Part shown: positions 35,435 through 45,567 of the stretch, piece after piece
Position numbering within the stretch: position 1 is the first letter of the stretch
Layout of the letters: each line of letters starts with the position of its first letter
Source of the DNA: Apiosordaria backusii
Taxonomy: Eukaryota > Ascomycota > Sordariomycetes > Sordariales > Lasiosphaeriaceae
DNA length: 64,000 nucleotides
Direction of reading: 5' to 3'
Assembly: GCA_030549205.1 (NCBI GenBank)
Contig: JAUKTV010000005.1
Coordinates: 496,001 to 560,000 of the forward strand
Translations under genes and position numbers: made by a program
The notes under the pieces: model-generated
Database searches by the model: none
Told to the model about the DNA's origin: nothing
What the model saw: the letters and a program-made list of their open reading frames with translations, nothing else

Positions 35435-36881
35435 ATGCGCTCGCCGTCGAGCTTCGCCGTGCTCGCTGCGACCTTGGCCCAGGCGCATGCGCAATACCTT
35501 GTTAACGACCTCAGTTTCGGTTATGGTTCCAGGTACGTGGCTCTCTGAGCTGGATTATTTAGCTTTTTGGTGTTGTGTTGTGCAGGTTCTGACGTGGTTG
35601 TGTTTCTTCGCTTTCAGAATAGCTCCCGACGGGCAACACCAGATCCCCAACTATGGCATGCAAGGCCGACCTGGCCTTCCCGAATTGCTCTCCAACAAAG
35701 TTATCCTGACACCAGTAGCCCCCGGTAATCAGCGTGGTGCCGTCTGGTCTTCCAATCAGCTCAACCAACAGAGCTGGATTGCCGATGTCGAGTTTCGTGC
35801 GAACGGTCCGGAGCGGGGTGGGGGTAACCTCAACATCTGGCTGGCGAGGGACGGTGCCCATGTGATCGGCACAGAAAGCATCTACACAGTCGGAAGGTTC
35901 GATGGTCTTGCTCTGGTGGTCGACCAACATAGCGGGTCAGGAGGTATGCTTCGCGGCTTCCTCAACGATGGCACAACCGACTACAGGTCCCAACACAACG
36001 TGGACAGCCTTGCCTTTGGCCAGTGCAACTTTGGATACCGAAATCTCGGCCGGCCTACTCAGATTAAGATTCGGCAAACCGACCAGAAATTCAGCATCGA
36101 AGTTGCTGGGCGCCCATGCCTTGAGAGCGACAAGATTCGCCTCCCTCCCGGATACAACATTGGTATCACCGCCGCCTCCGCTGATACCCCCGACTCCTTT
36201 GAGGTGTTCAAAATGGTCGTTTTGACTGAGGACAACCATCACTACAGTGGATCTGATAACACCCAGCAGCAGCACGAGAACTATGCTTCCCACCAAGAAG
36301 CTTCCCATCAGCAACAACAACAACAAAACCAACAGCGTGACGAAAAGGCCAGAAAGATGAACTTTGGCCGTGGAGGGCAAGCCAAAATTCAGGACGACCC
36401 TTATGACAATGTGATACCCGACCAAGATGCCTCGACCATTAATACCCAGCAAGCCCAGTTTGTCGATTTGCACAACCGCGTCCAGAGCATCAACCACCAC
36501 CTCTCCTCCATCTTCCGGACTCTGGGTCAAAATCACGGTGTTGGAGAGCAGCGCCACGCTGAGCTCTCGTCCATGATCAATGACGTCAAAAATTTCCTCC
36601 ACCGGTTAGACAAGCTTGACGTGCTGGAGCACCGTGTGGGCGATGTCGAGCGTGAGTTGAGATCGCTCAGAAGTGAGCTTAGCGGGAAGTTGAGGGAGAG
36701 CGAGAACGCGATCAAGTACCACGTTAGCGACAAGCATGAGGCGCTGCATGAGCACGTCAAAGAGCACGCTGGGACAGGGCACACCAAACTGATTTTGGTG
36801 ATTATTGGGAGTCAGGCGTTGGTCGGTGGTTTGTATTATATGTACAAGAAGAGGAAGAGCTCGCCAAAGAAGTATCTCTAA
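35435..36881 (+). CDS. L-type lectin ER-Golgi cargo receptor (ERGIC-53/EMP47 family)
   Basis: Two exons (35435-35532, 35618-36881) encode 453 residues. A signal peptide MRSPSSFAVLAATLAQAHAQ comes first. The lectin domain (about 22-240) follows with YLVNDLSFGYGSR, LPELLSNKVILTPVAPGNQR, GNLNIWLARDGAHVIGTES and FDGLALVVDQHSGSGG, the last holding a likely ligand aspartate. A Gln/His-rich linker and a coiled coil (about 330-415) lead to one membrane span (LILVIIGSQALVGGLYYMY, about 424-442) and a short basic tail ending KKYL. The dilysine at -3/-4 fits the KKXX COPI retrieval signal. The protein probably cycles between ER and Golgi carrying glycoproteins. The start at 35435 is fixed by the signal peptide. 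Longer in-frame starts upstream do not exist in this frame without passing the leader. Confidence 0.9.
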
Positions 36882-37498
36882 ATTATGGATTGACGATTGG
36901 GAAAGATTTCAGAAAGCGATAAATCGGGTGGAGGGATGTATAAAACGGCTTCTTCAGAAGGGATGATACTTGGAAAGAAGGGATGGACGAAAGGGATATG
37001 ATGGATGTACCTTTTTTTTTTGTTTTAGCTTGGCGTTAGATTGGGGAATGTCTGAGTTCATGATTTTAGGTTGTTTACAAGACTAAAGAGGCAATCGAGA
37101 GCTTTGAATCACACTACTCTGGTGTGCAGTGGTGCAATAAGGAGGGTTGTATTCCACAACCTTGGAAATGCCATGAATGGTCAGGGAACCAAGTTTTTGG
37201 ATTGATGGAGGTGGGGTCCGAGCTCAACCAAGCAACTTCAAGCCAGCACGATGTTTACTTACCTCCTCACCTCATCAGCCTCTTGCCCATCACCTTTCAC
37301 TTCATTTTTGTTCCCGCTTTATTTTTCGAGATTGTTGTACTGACTTTACCGAGAGAAGAGTAATATCAACGAGTTGTTATCTCCGGTATCCCCGGCAGCA
37401 TCATCCATCACACACATCTTCGCTTTCGGAACTTACGCTCACACTGAGCACTTGCTCACTGCCAGAGCATAAAATAAGAGACCAAGTTGGGTCTCACA
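36882..37498. other. Intergenic region before the PDI-like gene
   Basis: A T-run (about 37012-37023) lies in the 3' flank of the lectin gene. No coding or RNA feature was recognised. Confidence 0.4.
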
Positions 37499-39091
37499 AT
37501 GGTCACGATCCAGAGGCTGGCTCTTTTGGGCCTAATAATAGGGGCGCGGGTGGTCAAGGCATGGGATCATGTCAGCCCTGGCGAGCTGAGCAGGGTCATA
37601 TCTGAGCTTGATGTCCCGGTGTTAGTTGCTTGTAAGTCCTATGACAATGCTCTTCTCAATAAGTTCCAAACTAAAAAGATCTCGTATATCTAGTTGTGAA
37701 GGTATAATCAACTACTACTCTCTGCTTTCCACATAGCCTCAACTGACCAATGCTTTCTTGGCCATGACGAAAGCCAGATGAGTCTGTCTTCCTTCCCATT
37801 TATCCATCAAGAATACTAGTGTCTAACACCTTCAGAAGACCCTCAAGCGCCTCCTTCGAGGAAGAATGGGCCACCGCAACCTCCCACGCCGACGAGCAAG
37901 CCCAAATCATGCTCAGTATCGATTGCTCAACCCAACCCGCCGATTGCGAGGTCCAACCGTCCATGACCTACCCTTCCATATTCTTGCTCCAACAAAACAA
38001 ACCCCCCATTCAATACCTCGGTCCCCTTCTCTCCGACTCTTTCAACCATTTTCTCTCACGCTCCACCCGTTCCACGCTACCATTAACCACCATCGCCAAC
38101 CCTGATGATCTAGCTAAATTCAAAACCTCAGACGAGACAGTCTTCATCCTCTACCTTAGCCAACCCGACCAGCAAATCCTAAGCGCCTATGAAGACCTCG
38201 CCCAAAAATACAAATTCGAGTTCTCCTTTGGCACCGTAATCGCCGACAACGACCTCCTGGAAACCGAAAGAGTCGACACCAACGGGAAAGGGGCGGTGAT
38301 AGCGTACAAACCCCTCGACGGCGACACCGTAAAACTAGACCTCTCCAATCTCGACTTCGCCGAGAGCAGCAAGGCTCTCGAGAAATTAGAAAATTCGTAT
38401 ACCATCCCCCCTCACACTGTCACCTTGGACAAAATAGCTAATAAAAGACAGCATCAAGGAAGCTTCCCGACCTGTCATCACAGAGCTCTCACCCTGGAAT
38501 CACCAGCGTCTTATCGATGTACATCCCCCCTTTTTCTCCTAACCCAAACCTCCCATCAATCACTAACATTGTGTGTGTGTGTGACAGCTGGGCAAACCAA
38601 CAGTCTACCTCTTCGCCCCCACCGCCCCCCAACGCAACGACCTCCGCAAGCAGTTCCACCGCTTCGCTAGGGATTACTACCATCAGTTCACCTCTGTTCT
38701 GGTCGACCCTTTTCTCTTCCCGGATCTCATGCCCCAACTCGGCCTCTTGAATACATCCAGCTTCCCTGCTGGGGCGGTGCACATCCTCTCGGAAAACAAA
38801 ATCTATCCTTATCCTCAGGGGGAGAAGATGACGCTGGGGAAGGTGCAAGGGTGGGGGATGAGGATTTGGCAGGGGGGGGTTGAGCCTTGGGTTCCGGGTA
38901 CTAGACCGGTCGAGAAGAAGAAGGGAGAGGGAAAGGCTCAAGGGGGTGATGGAGGTGGGATGAAGATACAGGGGAAGGTAGGGACGAAGAGGAAGGTTAC
39001 GGTTGGGGGTTGGGGAAAGGGGAAGGGGAAGATTCCGAATATACCGGGGGTGAAGATCAATATTCCGGGGGTGGGGAGGGATGAGCTTTGA
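37499..39091 (+). CDS. PDI-like ER-lumenal protein without CXXC, C-terminal RDEL
   Basis: Six exons fit: 37499-37631, 37694-37701, 37776-37783, 37836-38396, 38452-38518 and 38588-39091. They give 426 residues. A signal peptide MVTIQRLALLGLIIGARVVK-A is followed by a thioredoxin fold (VPVLVAFVKPDERPSSASFE, IMLSIDCSTQPADCEVQPSM, YPSIFLL), PDI b-like (QYLGPLLSDSFNHFLSRSTR, VFILYLSQPD) and b'-like parts (GKPTVYLFAPTAPQRNDLRK, FTSVLVDPFLFPDLMPQLGL). The Lys/Gly-rich tail ends GRDEL, an HDEL/KDEL-type retention signal. At the place where PDI has APWCGHC this protein reads VKPDERP, so the redox site is absent and no a' domain is seen. A non-catalytic chaperone or glycoprotein-binding role is inferred. 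Two exons are only 8 nt long. Confidence 0.8.
37694..37783 (+). other. Two consecutive 8-nt microexons of the PDI-like gene
   Basis: Exon 2 TTGTGAAG (37694-37701) sits between ATCTAG and GTATAA. Exon 3 CCAGATGA (37776-37783) sits between CGAAAG and GTCTGT. With them the frame reads VLVA-FVKPDE-RPSS. Joining exon 1 straight to exon 4 gives a frame error and a stop. Confidence 0.6.
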
Positions 39092-40037
39092 TTTCTTTCT
39101 GTTTGGGTATGGGGGGGAAGAAGGGAAAAAAAGAAAGGGGGTAAAAAGGGGGAGATAGGAGGTTAAGAAATGCAAAAGAGAGGGTTGCTTCCTTGATAGG
39201 AGGAAGTTGTCTTGTTGACCGACCCAGGGATCGAACCTGGCACCTTTTGTGTGTGAGACAAACGTGATAACCACTACACCAGCCGGCCTGTTGGGTAAGG
39301 GTTAGGGTCAGTACTAAGTTCCATGAGGAGGTAAAGTAAGGGCTGGGCTGTGGTTATCATTGACAAAAGAGCTTCTTGAAATACCAAAAGGACGGAAGAG
39401 AAAGAGGATGACTAAAAGGGTAGTTGGGCTGAGGCAAACCATTCATATTGAAGTTCATCAAATATGCAGTCTGTGGCTGTCCTCACACTCTACCGGCCGG
39501 ATACCATCGGTGCTCGGCCCTGACGACAAAGCTCCGGTTTGTACCCCTCCCGACCCGGCCCAAGACCCCTGCAGCCGACCTGGCCATCCCGACCTGCCCT
39601 ATCATTTACGACACAGAAATGGCCCATAGCTATCAGATAGGGAAAGTTTCTCGTATCAAATAAGCTTTTATTCTTATCTAATTCTCTGTGGAAAGCATCA
39701 CTCTCGCCCTACCACGTCGATTCCAATACATTCCGGCCGGGACCAGATTCCCTAATGGCAGGTGCTGGATGATCAACTTTAACGGCATATTCAAAAACTT
39801 CTTCAAGCCCTACAAGTTCTCAACATCTTTGTCGATCAGGTGTTGATGATTTAAGAATCAAGGCACGGATGAGTGCATTCGTTGCAGCGTCTTTGTGGTG
39901 GGAAATATTGGGTTATTAACAGATCCGAGGGTCTTGCGTATTAAGTATATCATCCTCACCCCCCTGATTTACCTTGATGTTTAGGTATCTCACTCACACT
40001 CATACAAGGAAGGTCTAACTACTATCCCGAAACTAAA
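39092..40037. other. Intergenic region with a tRNA gene
   Basis: It holds tRNA-Val at 39216-39288 and otherwise no supported gene. A TATA-like GTATATC at about 39947 precedes the P450 gene. Confidence 0.5.
39216..39288 (-). tRNA. tRNA-Val (anticodon CAC)
   Basis: The 73-nt minus-strand sequence folds as a standard cloverleaf. The acceptor arms GGCCGGC and GTCGGTC pair with two G-U wobbles, and the discriminator is A. The D arm holds the A box TGGTGTAGTGGT. The anticodon stem TTTGT/ACAAA has loop CTCACAC, giving anticodon CAC (valine, codon GUG). The T arm is CCAGG-TTCGATC-CCTGG. There is no intron. A T-run suitable for Pol III termination lies about 85 nt downstream (poly-A at 39125-39131 on the plus strand). 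Confidence 0.95.
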
Positions 40038-41661
40038 ATGACACCCCTCCTTCTCCTCATTATCCTCTCCCTCCTTCTCTTCACTTACTTCCTCTCCCCC
40101 CTCTTAACCCCCAACCCCCTCCCCGGGCCCCTCTACGCCCGCCTCACCTCCCTCGTGTTAAAATACCACGAATTTACTGCCACCCGCACCGCCTACATTC
40201 ACACTCTCCATCTCCGCTACGGGCCTGTTGTCCGCGTGGCTCCCAACGAAGTCGCTTTTGCTTCGGCGGCGGCGGTCAAGGAGATTTACTGCAGCAACGG
40301 GAGCGGGTATGACAAGACGGAGTGGTATGACTTGTTCAAGGTTTATGACAGACGGACGATGTTTACCACGCTGGGGAAGAGCGAGCATGCGAAGAGGAAG
40401 AGGGTGTTGGCGGATCGGTATGCGAATAGTAATATTATGAAGGGGGGGATTATGGAGGGGATCAAGGAGAGGGCGAGAACATTTAGGGACCTTTGTGAGA
40501 AGAGGGGGAAGGAGGCGGTGGATTTATATGTGAGTATTTTCCTTCTTGAAAGAGTATCTGGTGAGATATGATGTTGACTGACTGTGTTTGACATGTATAG
40601 ATCAGTGAGTGTCTTCAAAGACTTGTCTTGTCGAGCTCAAGATAATGAATGACTGACCATGTTATTCAGTCCTCCACGCCTACGCCTTCGACTGCGTAAC
40701 CCTCCACCTCTTCCACCCACACTCGACCAACTCCCTCACAGACCCCAAGGATTCCGAGATAATGCTCGAAGTGACCTTCGATAGCAGCCTCCAAAACCGC
40801 CTCTTGAGCCACTACTCCCCCCTCCTCCACAAGCTACTCAACTCCTTCCTCTCCCACATCCTCCACCTCAAACCCCGCGAGACACCCCTTGCCGACAATT
40901 TCGTTCTCAACACAGCCCTCCAAACCGCCACCTTCCCCTTCACACTCCTCCACCGCCTTCACCACGACCTCCCCCCATCTGCCTCAGCCTCACTAGACCA
41001 AACAGACAAAGCAGCCGAGTGCCTCGATCACATGGCCGCCGGGATTGACACAACAGGCGACGCTTTATGTTTTCTCATCTGGGAGCTCTCCCAGCCTTCG
41101 TCCATGCAATATCAACGACGTCTTCAAGAAGAGCTACGACGACCTGCAGACGATAACACCCCCATTGAGAAACTACCGTACTTGGACGCGGTGGTGATGG
41201 AAGGGCTGAGGATGTTCCCCGCTATTCCGATGTCGCTGCCGAGGTATTGTCCAAAAGAGGGCAGGAAGATAGATGGGTATGAGATACCGGGAGGAACGAT
41301 TGTGAGCTGTCAGGCGTATAGTGTGCAGAGGCTGGGTCATGGGGGGGTTTTCCCTGAGCCGGAGAGGTTCTGGGCCGAGAGGTGGTTACGTAGTGAGGGG
41401 GAGACACAGGAGGAGTTTGAAGAGAGGGATCGGGAGAGGAGGAGACATTTCTTTGCTTTTTCGCAGGGGGGGAGGGGGTGTATTGGGAAGCATTTGGCCC
41501 TGGCGGAGATGAAGTGCTTGCTGAGGGAGGTTTACAGCAGGTTTACGACGCTGCCTGATCCGGGGATGAGGGTGGAAGAGATGGAGATGGCGGACTTGCT
41601 GGTATCGAGCAGGCCGGCGGGGCAGAGGTGTTTGGTTAGGTTTGAGAAGTTGGAATCATGA
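40038..41661 (+). CDS. Cytochrome P450 monooxygenase
   Basis: Exons 40038-40529, 40601-40604 (4 nt) and 40670-41661 give 495 residues. An N-terminal membrane anchor (TPLLLLIILSLLLFTYFLSP) precedes the Pro-rich hinge NPLPGPL. The I-helix oxygen-binding motif is AAGIDTTGDAL. The K-helix ExxR is EGLR, followed by PERFWAERW. The haem-binding loop is FSQGGRGCIG, with the cysteine ligand near residue 436. The protein is ER-anchored and has all catalytic motifs, so it is probably active. The substrate is unknown. No other secondary-metabolism genes lie nearby, so it is not evidently part of a cluster. The sequence FDCVTLHLFHP after the microexon matches the usual region following the G helix in fungal family members such as those related to pisatin demethylase-type clans, but I would not name a CYP family. 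Confidence 0.9.
40601..40604 (+). other. 4-nt microexon (ATCA) of the P450 gene
   Basis: The four bases lie between an acceptor ending ACATGTATAG and a perfect donor GTGAGT. Both flanking introns (71 and 65 nt) have CTGAC/CTGACC-like branch sites. Exon 1 ends in phase 0 and exon 3 needs one base before it, so a single intron would break the frame. With ATCA the protein reads VDLY-II-LHAYAFDCVTLHL. Confidence 0.65.
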
Positions 41662-42948
41662 TGGGCGGCGCGCCCAGTTTGCATTGTGATATCTTGGGTA
41701 CAAACGGACAAGGCTTTGGTCGGTAGCACATCAAACGGTTTGTGCCCGATCTGCAAAAAGCAATGATGTACATACATACAGTTTTGAGATATACATACTA
41801 TGGTCACTCTAGGCAATTGGTTGAAATGTAGATATATACTATGTATGTATCTATCAGATCTCGACGAGACCCTGATGATACAGCTCGATAATTATGTAAT
41901 TTGCCTTGGTGCCTCCGGACAAAGGCTATGCATCGTACCATATTACCGGTGGCCAAACTTATATTGGAGACAGTGGCACAACCTAGTGTGTGCATGCGAA
42001 AGCTACCAAAGATTCTTACCTGTCATATGTGGAAGTGCGAGACTGCCATGGCCTTAGATTGGTGTGATTTTCATGTAAATGTTTGATGACTACAAACTCT
42101 TGCTTCTTGCTCAATAATATCAAAATGCAACGAAGACTCGTTTTCCCAACGTATGGCTGAAGTTTGCAGAAACGGGCGTTAGGCGTCGAAATGGGCCGCC
42201 TCCCGTGTTTCGGGTTCTGTTGCAAAGCCTGAGTGCAGAAAGTGGGGAAGGACTTAGAGGGGGAGGGGTAAAGGGCTTCTTTGAGGGTGGAAGAATCCAC
42301 GCACATGGCACAATATGAACAAAATCTTCAAAGGAAAAAACGTGCCGTCCAATGTTGCTTTTGCCGCCTGCAACTCAGCCCCGAAACAGAAGGACACAAG
42401 AAGGGCCGGGGCGAGTCAGAGGAAGGCGGGGTTACCTAACTGACAAAGCTCCCACGGGTGCTGAAGAAACCAACCTAAAGATGCGCTTAGCGGGGCGTGA
42501 TCCACCAGAAACGTTCTGCGTGGCCTTGGTTTGCCTGGGCAGGTGCCTGGAACCTTTTCTGTAGGGGCGTATAATTGGACTTCTGCCCACTGGCGTCAAA
42601 AAACTCTTTTCTTCTTCTCCATCCACAAACAACTGCATACAAAAACTGGTCATCCAGGGCAATCTTCATCTCTTAACCAGCCAAGCTGCCAGAGCAGGGT
42701 CTTACTCTTATAAAAGAAGTATTCACTGTCGCAGGGCAGATCCACTCCCCGCTCAATCAGCATCCATCATCCCAGGACCCCCCCCCCCGAGCCAGGTCAA
42801 AAATTTCGCATCCTGCTCTTTTGCTGATCGGTCATCCCGCAACCCATCTACTTCAACTTTTCTTCCCACCATCACCAAAGGCCGTCTCTCGTCCCCCGCG
42901 ACACCAACGACCACACACATAACCTCGACACGCAGCACAGCGTTGTTT

Positions 42949-43056
42949 ATGTATCAGCACGACAAGGACTCCGTCTCTCGACACTTCCCCCCAAAGCTGC
43001 ATCCGTTTCGCATAGCGCCGAAACCTTGTAGCCCCAACACCAGTTCTGACGGTTGA
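42949..43056 (+). promoter_or_regulatory. uORF 1 in the eIF5 leader (35 codons)
   Basis: ATG at 42949 in a weak context (T at -3, T at +4) opens a frame starting MYQHDKDSVSRHF and ending at TGA 43054-43056, about 200 nt before the eIF5 start. It counts as a uORF only if the leader is unspliced here. Confidence 0.45.
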
Positions 43057-43066
43057 CTCTCTGCCC

Positions 43067-43126
43067 ATGTTTGAGCATCATCAACAGCATCACCACATGT
43101 CCCCTCAGCAGCCTACGTCTTACTGA
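43067..43126 (+). promoter_or_regulatory. uORF 2 in the eIF5 leader (19 codons)
   Basis: ATG at 43067 in a weak context (C at -3, T at +4) encodes MFEHHQQHHHMSPQQPTSY followed by TGA. The eIF5 ATG has a strong context (A at -3, G at +4) 130 nt downstream. Confidence 0.5.
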
Positions 43127-43258
43127 CACCGTTAAACCACAAACCTGCCTCAGCACTCGATATCTGCCTGTCTGTCCTCTACTACGACTCATCGTCACTC
43201 GTCCACCAGTCTAGCTAGCCTTCTTACGCAAAACAAAAAAAACATCAACACCGCAATC

Positions 43259-44576
43259 ATGGCTCTCGTCAACGTTCGCCGCGATGTCTCTGACGCTTTC
43301 TATCGCTACAAGATGGAGCGTATCCAGACCAAGATTGAAGGCAAGGGTAACGGCATCAAGACCGTTGTTGTCAATCTGAGCAGTGTTGCTCAGTCTCTGG
43401 CTCGCCCCGGCTCTTACCTCATCAAGTACTTCGGTTTCGAGTTGGGTGCTCAGACCAACATTGATCCCGCCGACGATCGCTGGATCATCAACGGTGCCCA
43501 CGAGGCCAACAAACTTCAGGAACTGCTTGATGGTTTCATCTCCAAATTCGTCCTCTGCAAGAAGTGCAAGAATCCTGAAACAGACGTCCAGATCAAGGAC
43601 GGTCACATCACGCTCGACTGCAAAGCCTGTGGTCAACGCACCGATGTCGACCTGCGCCTCAAGCTCAGCGGTTTCATTCTCAAGAATGTGCCCAAGAAGA
43701 CCAAGAAGGACAAGGCCGAGCGCAAGGCTGCCCGCAAGGCCAAGCAGAACGGTGGCAAGGACAACGGCTCCGGAGAGGACAACGTCTCTGACCAGCCCTC
43801 TCCCAGCGGCAACGGGGACATCGACATTGCTAGTGACGATGATGCTTTGACTCGCAAGATCAAAAAGGAGGCGCAGAACCTCGACATGAAGCCTGTTGCT
43901 GACAAGGAAGTCGAGTGGGCCGTTGACATGAGCGCCGAAGCTGTCAAGGCTCGCCAGCAGGTACTTCCTGACGAGTTCAAGCAGAAGCTTGTCCTGAACG
44001 GTGACGACGAGGATGAGGACGGCGAGGGCGGCGCCAACACCGTCTACGACCAGTTGGGCGACTGGATCCAGGCGGAGGCCACGGCCAAGGGCGGCGTCGA
44101 CAACGTTGATGATGTTGATGTCTACCTCAAGGCCAAGGAGCTCGGCATCGAGACCAAGCACCGCACTCTCATTGTTTTGGTGATGACTCTTTTCGACGAG
44201 AACATTGCGTCCCAGATTGGCAAGCGTGCCGGCATGCTCAAGAAGGTGTGTAGACTCTTACTATATCGTTGATTTGTACAAAGTACTAATGACTTTTTAG
44301 ATGATCTCTTCTGAGCGTCACGAGAAGGCTCTCCTTGGCGGTACCGAGCGTCTTCTTGCCGACCTCGGCAAGGAGCACTACGACAAGATTGTCAAGATCC
44401 TCCAGCTCTACTACCACCACGATCTCGTCTCTGAGGAGGTTGTGACCAAGTGGGGTGCTAAGGCTTCCAAGAAGTATGTCGATGGGTCTACCTCCAAGAA
44501 GATCCGCAAGGCTGCCGAGCCTTTCCTTACCTGGCTTGCCGAGGCTGAGTCCGAGGAGGACTCTGATGAGGAGTGA
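43259..44576 (+). CDS. TIF5: Eukaryotic translation initiation factor 5 (eIF5)
   Basis: Two exons (43259-44245, 44301-44576) encode 420 residues. The N-terminal domain begins MALVNVRRDVSDAFYRYKME and includes the GAP region with its arginine finger. A C4 zinc ribbon follows (CKKCKNPETDVQ, LDCKACGQ, about 101-125). The middle is a Lys-rich and acidic linker (KKTKKDKAERKAARKAKQNG). The C-terminal W2/HEAT domain includes AKELGIETKHRTLIVLVMTL and ends in the acidic box AEAESEEDSDEE. eIF5 stimulates GTP hydrolysis by eIF2 in the scanning 48S complex and controls start-codon stringency. The start codon context is AATCATGG. The intron in the W2 part is 55 nt. The leader carries two uORFs with weak start contexts. 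Confidence 0.96.
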
Positions 44577-45567
44577 GCGGGCTGTTGTGCAGCGTTTTTG
44601 GTGGCTTCCCACTCTCTTTGACTACTTGATTTCTGAGGAGGAATGATTGAGCGAGGTTTTTTTGGTTTTGGTCTTTCGAGGTGACTCAGGGACGCCTTTT
44701 GAGGAGGATGGTCTACAGAAAAGGACTTGCTAGTATTGCTTTCAGATTGGCGCTTAGAGTAGCTTAATTACAGAACATGCCTCTGTTTTTTTTACATTTC
44801 AGTGTTGGTGGATGTGTAGTGGTGGTACTAACGTGTGAAGTGCATGCTGCCCAACCGCTGGTGTGATTTTTGGTCCTGGTCACCTCGGTAACCCGACCCC
44901 TGAATCAATTATAGGGGAAATGTTGCAGATGATGCCAAGGCCTAGGGGCATGTGTCAGCCACGTTTACTGATAATGGAAATATTCACCAGAACAAGAGAC
45001 CAAGCCTTTTTCTTAAGATATGCTCCGTTTTCTCACATAAACTACTACCCTATGACCAGAACCACAAAAAAGCACCGCAAAGTACTATGGTATGGTATGT
45101 ACGAGAAGAGCTCTCGACCATCAACACCCAGTATTAACCGTCTCCATCCCAATTCCATATGCTGGGCCAGTAGCTCGCTCCCCTTTTCCCAGGGTATCAA
45201 AGGGTATCATGATAGGGTATCCATCCATCCCGTTTGCGCCCATCCATAAAAAAGCGCGCCAAACTCCTCGCTGTGGTGTGGTGTGGTGTAGTGTGGTGTA
45301 TAATGCCGCTGAAAAAACGCCAACGCAATAAACAAACAAAACCCAACAAGAAAAATACCAAATCCCCCCCCTTATTAACCGACCATATCGATACCCACGC
45401 TGCGGTCTATTATCCTCCCCCTCCCCTTCCTCCCCCACTTCTTTTTATGTAGGTTTCTCCTTTTCCCTTTTTTTTTCCCTTTTCCGCGTTTTTCCTGCCC
45501 CTTTTTATTCCTAGTACGTACAGCACATACCCCCCTCAACATCCTCCAGAAAGTCCGTGTATGCTCC
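44577..45567. other. Convergent intergenic region after eIF5
   Basis: This is the 3' flank of eIF5 and of the Asn/Asp-rich gene. A (TGTGG)n-like minisatellite lies at about 45272-45300. No gene was seen. Confidence 0.5.
45272..45300. repeat. Short GTGTG/TGTGG minisatellite
   Basis: Repeats of five bases (TGTGG, one unit changed to TGTAG) run from CTGTGGTGTGG to GTGTGGTGTA. Non-coding. Confidence 0.7.

Larger units (their letters stand above)
41662..43258. other. Intergenic region and eIF5 leader
   Basis: No protein-coding gene is supported here. The last 600 bp are probably the eIF5 promoter and leader and contain the two uORFs listed below. Confidence 0.5.

Noticed and set aside
39300..39312. 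Telomere-like TTAGGG
   Set aside because: A single unit only, beside the tRNA gene. No tandem array.
43211..44161. 316-codon minus-strand frame
   Set aside because: It is antisense to eIF5, which is unambiguous.
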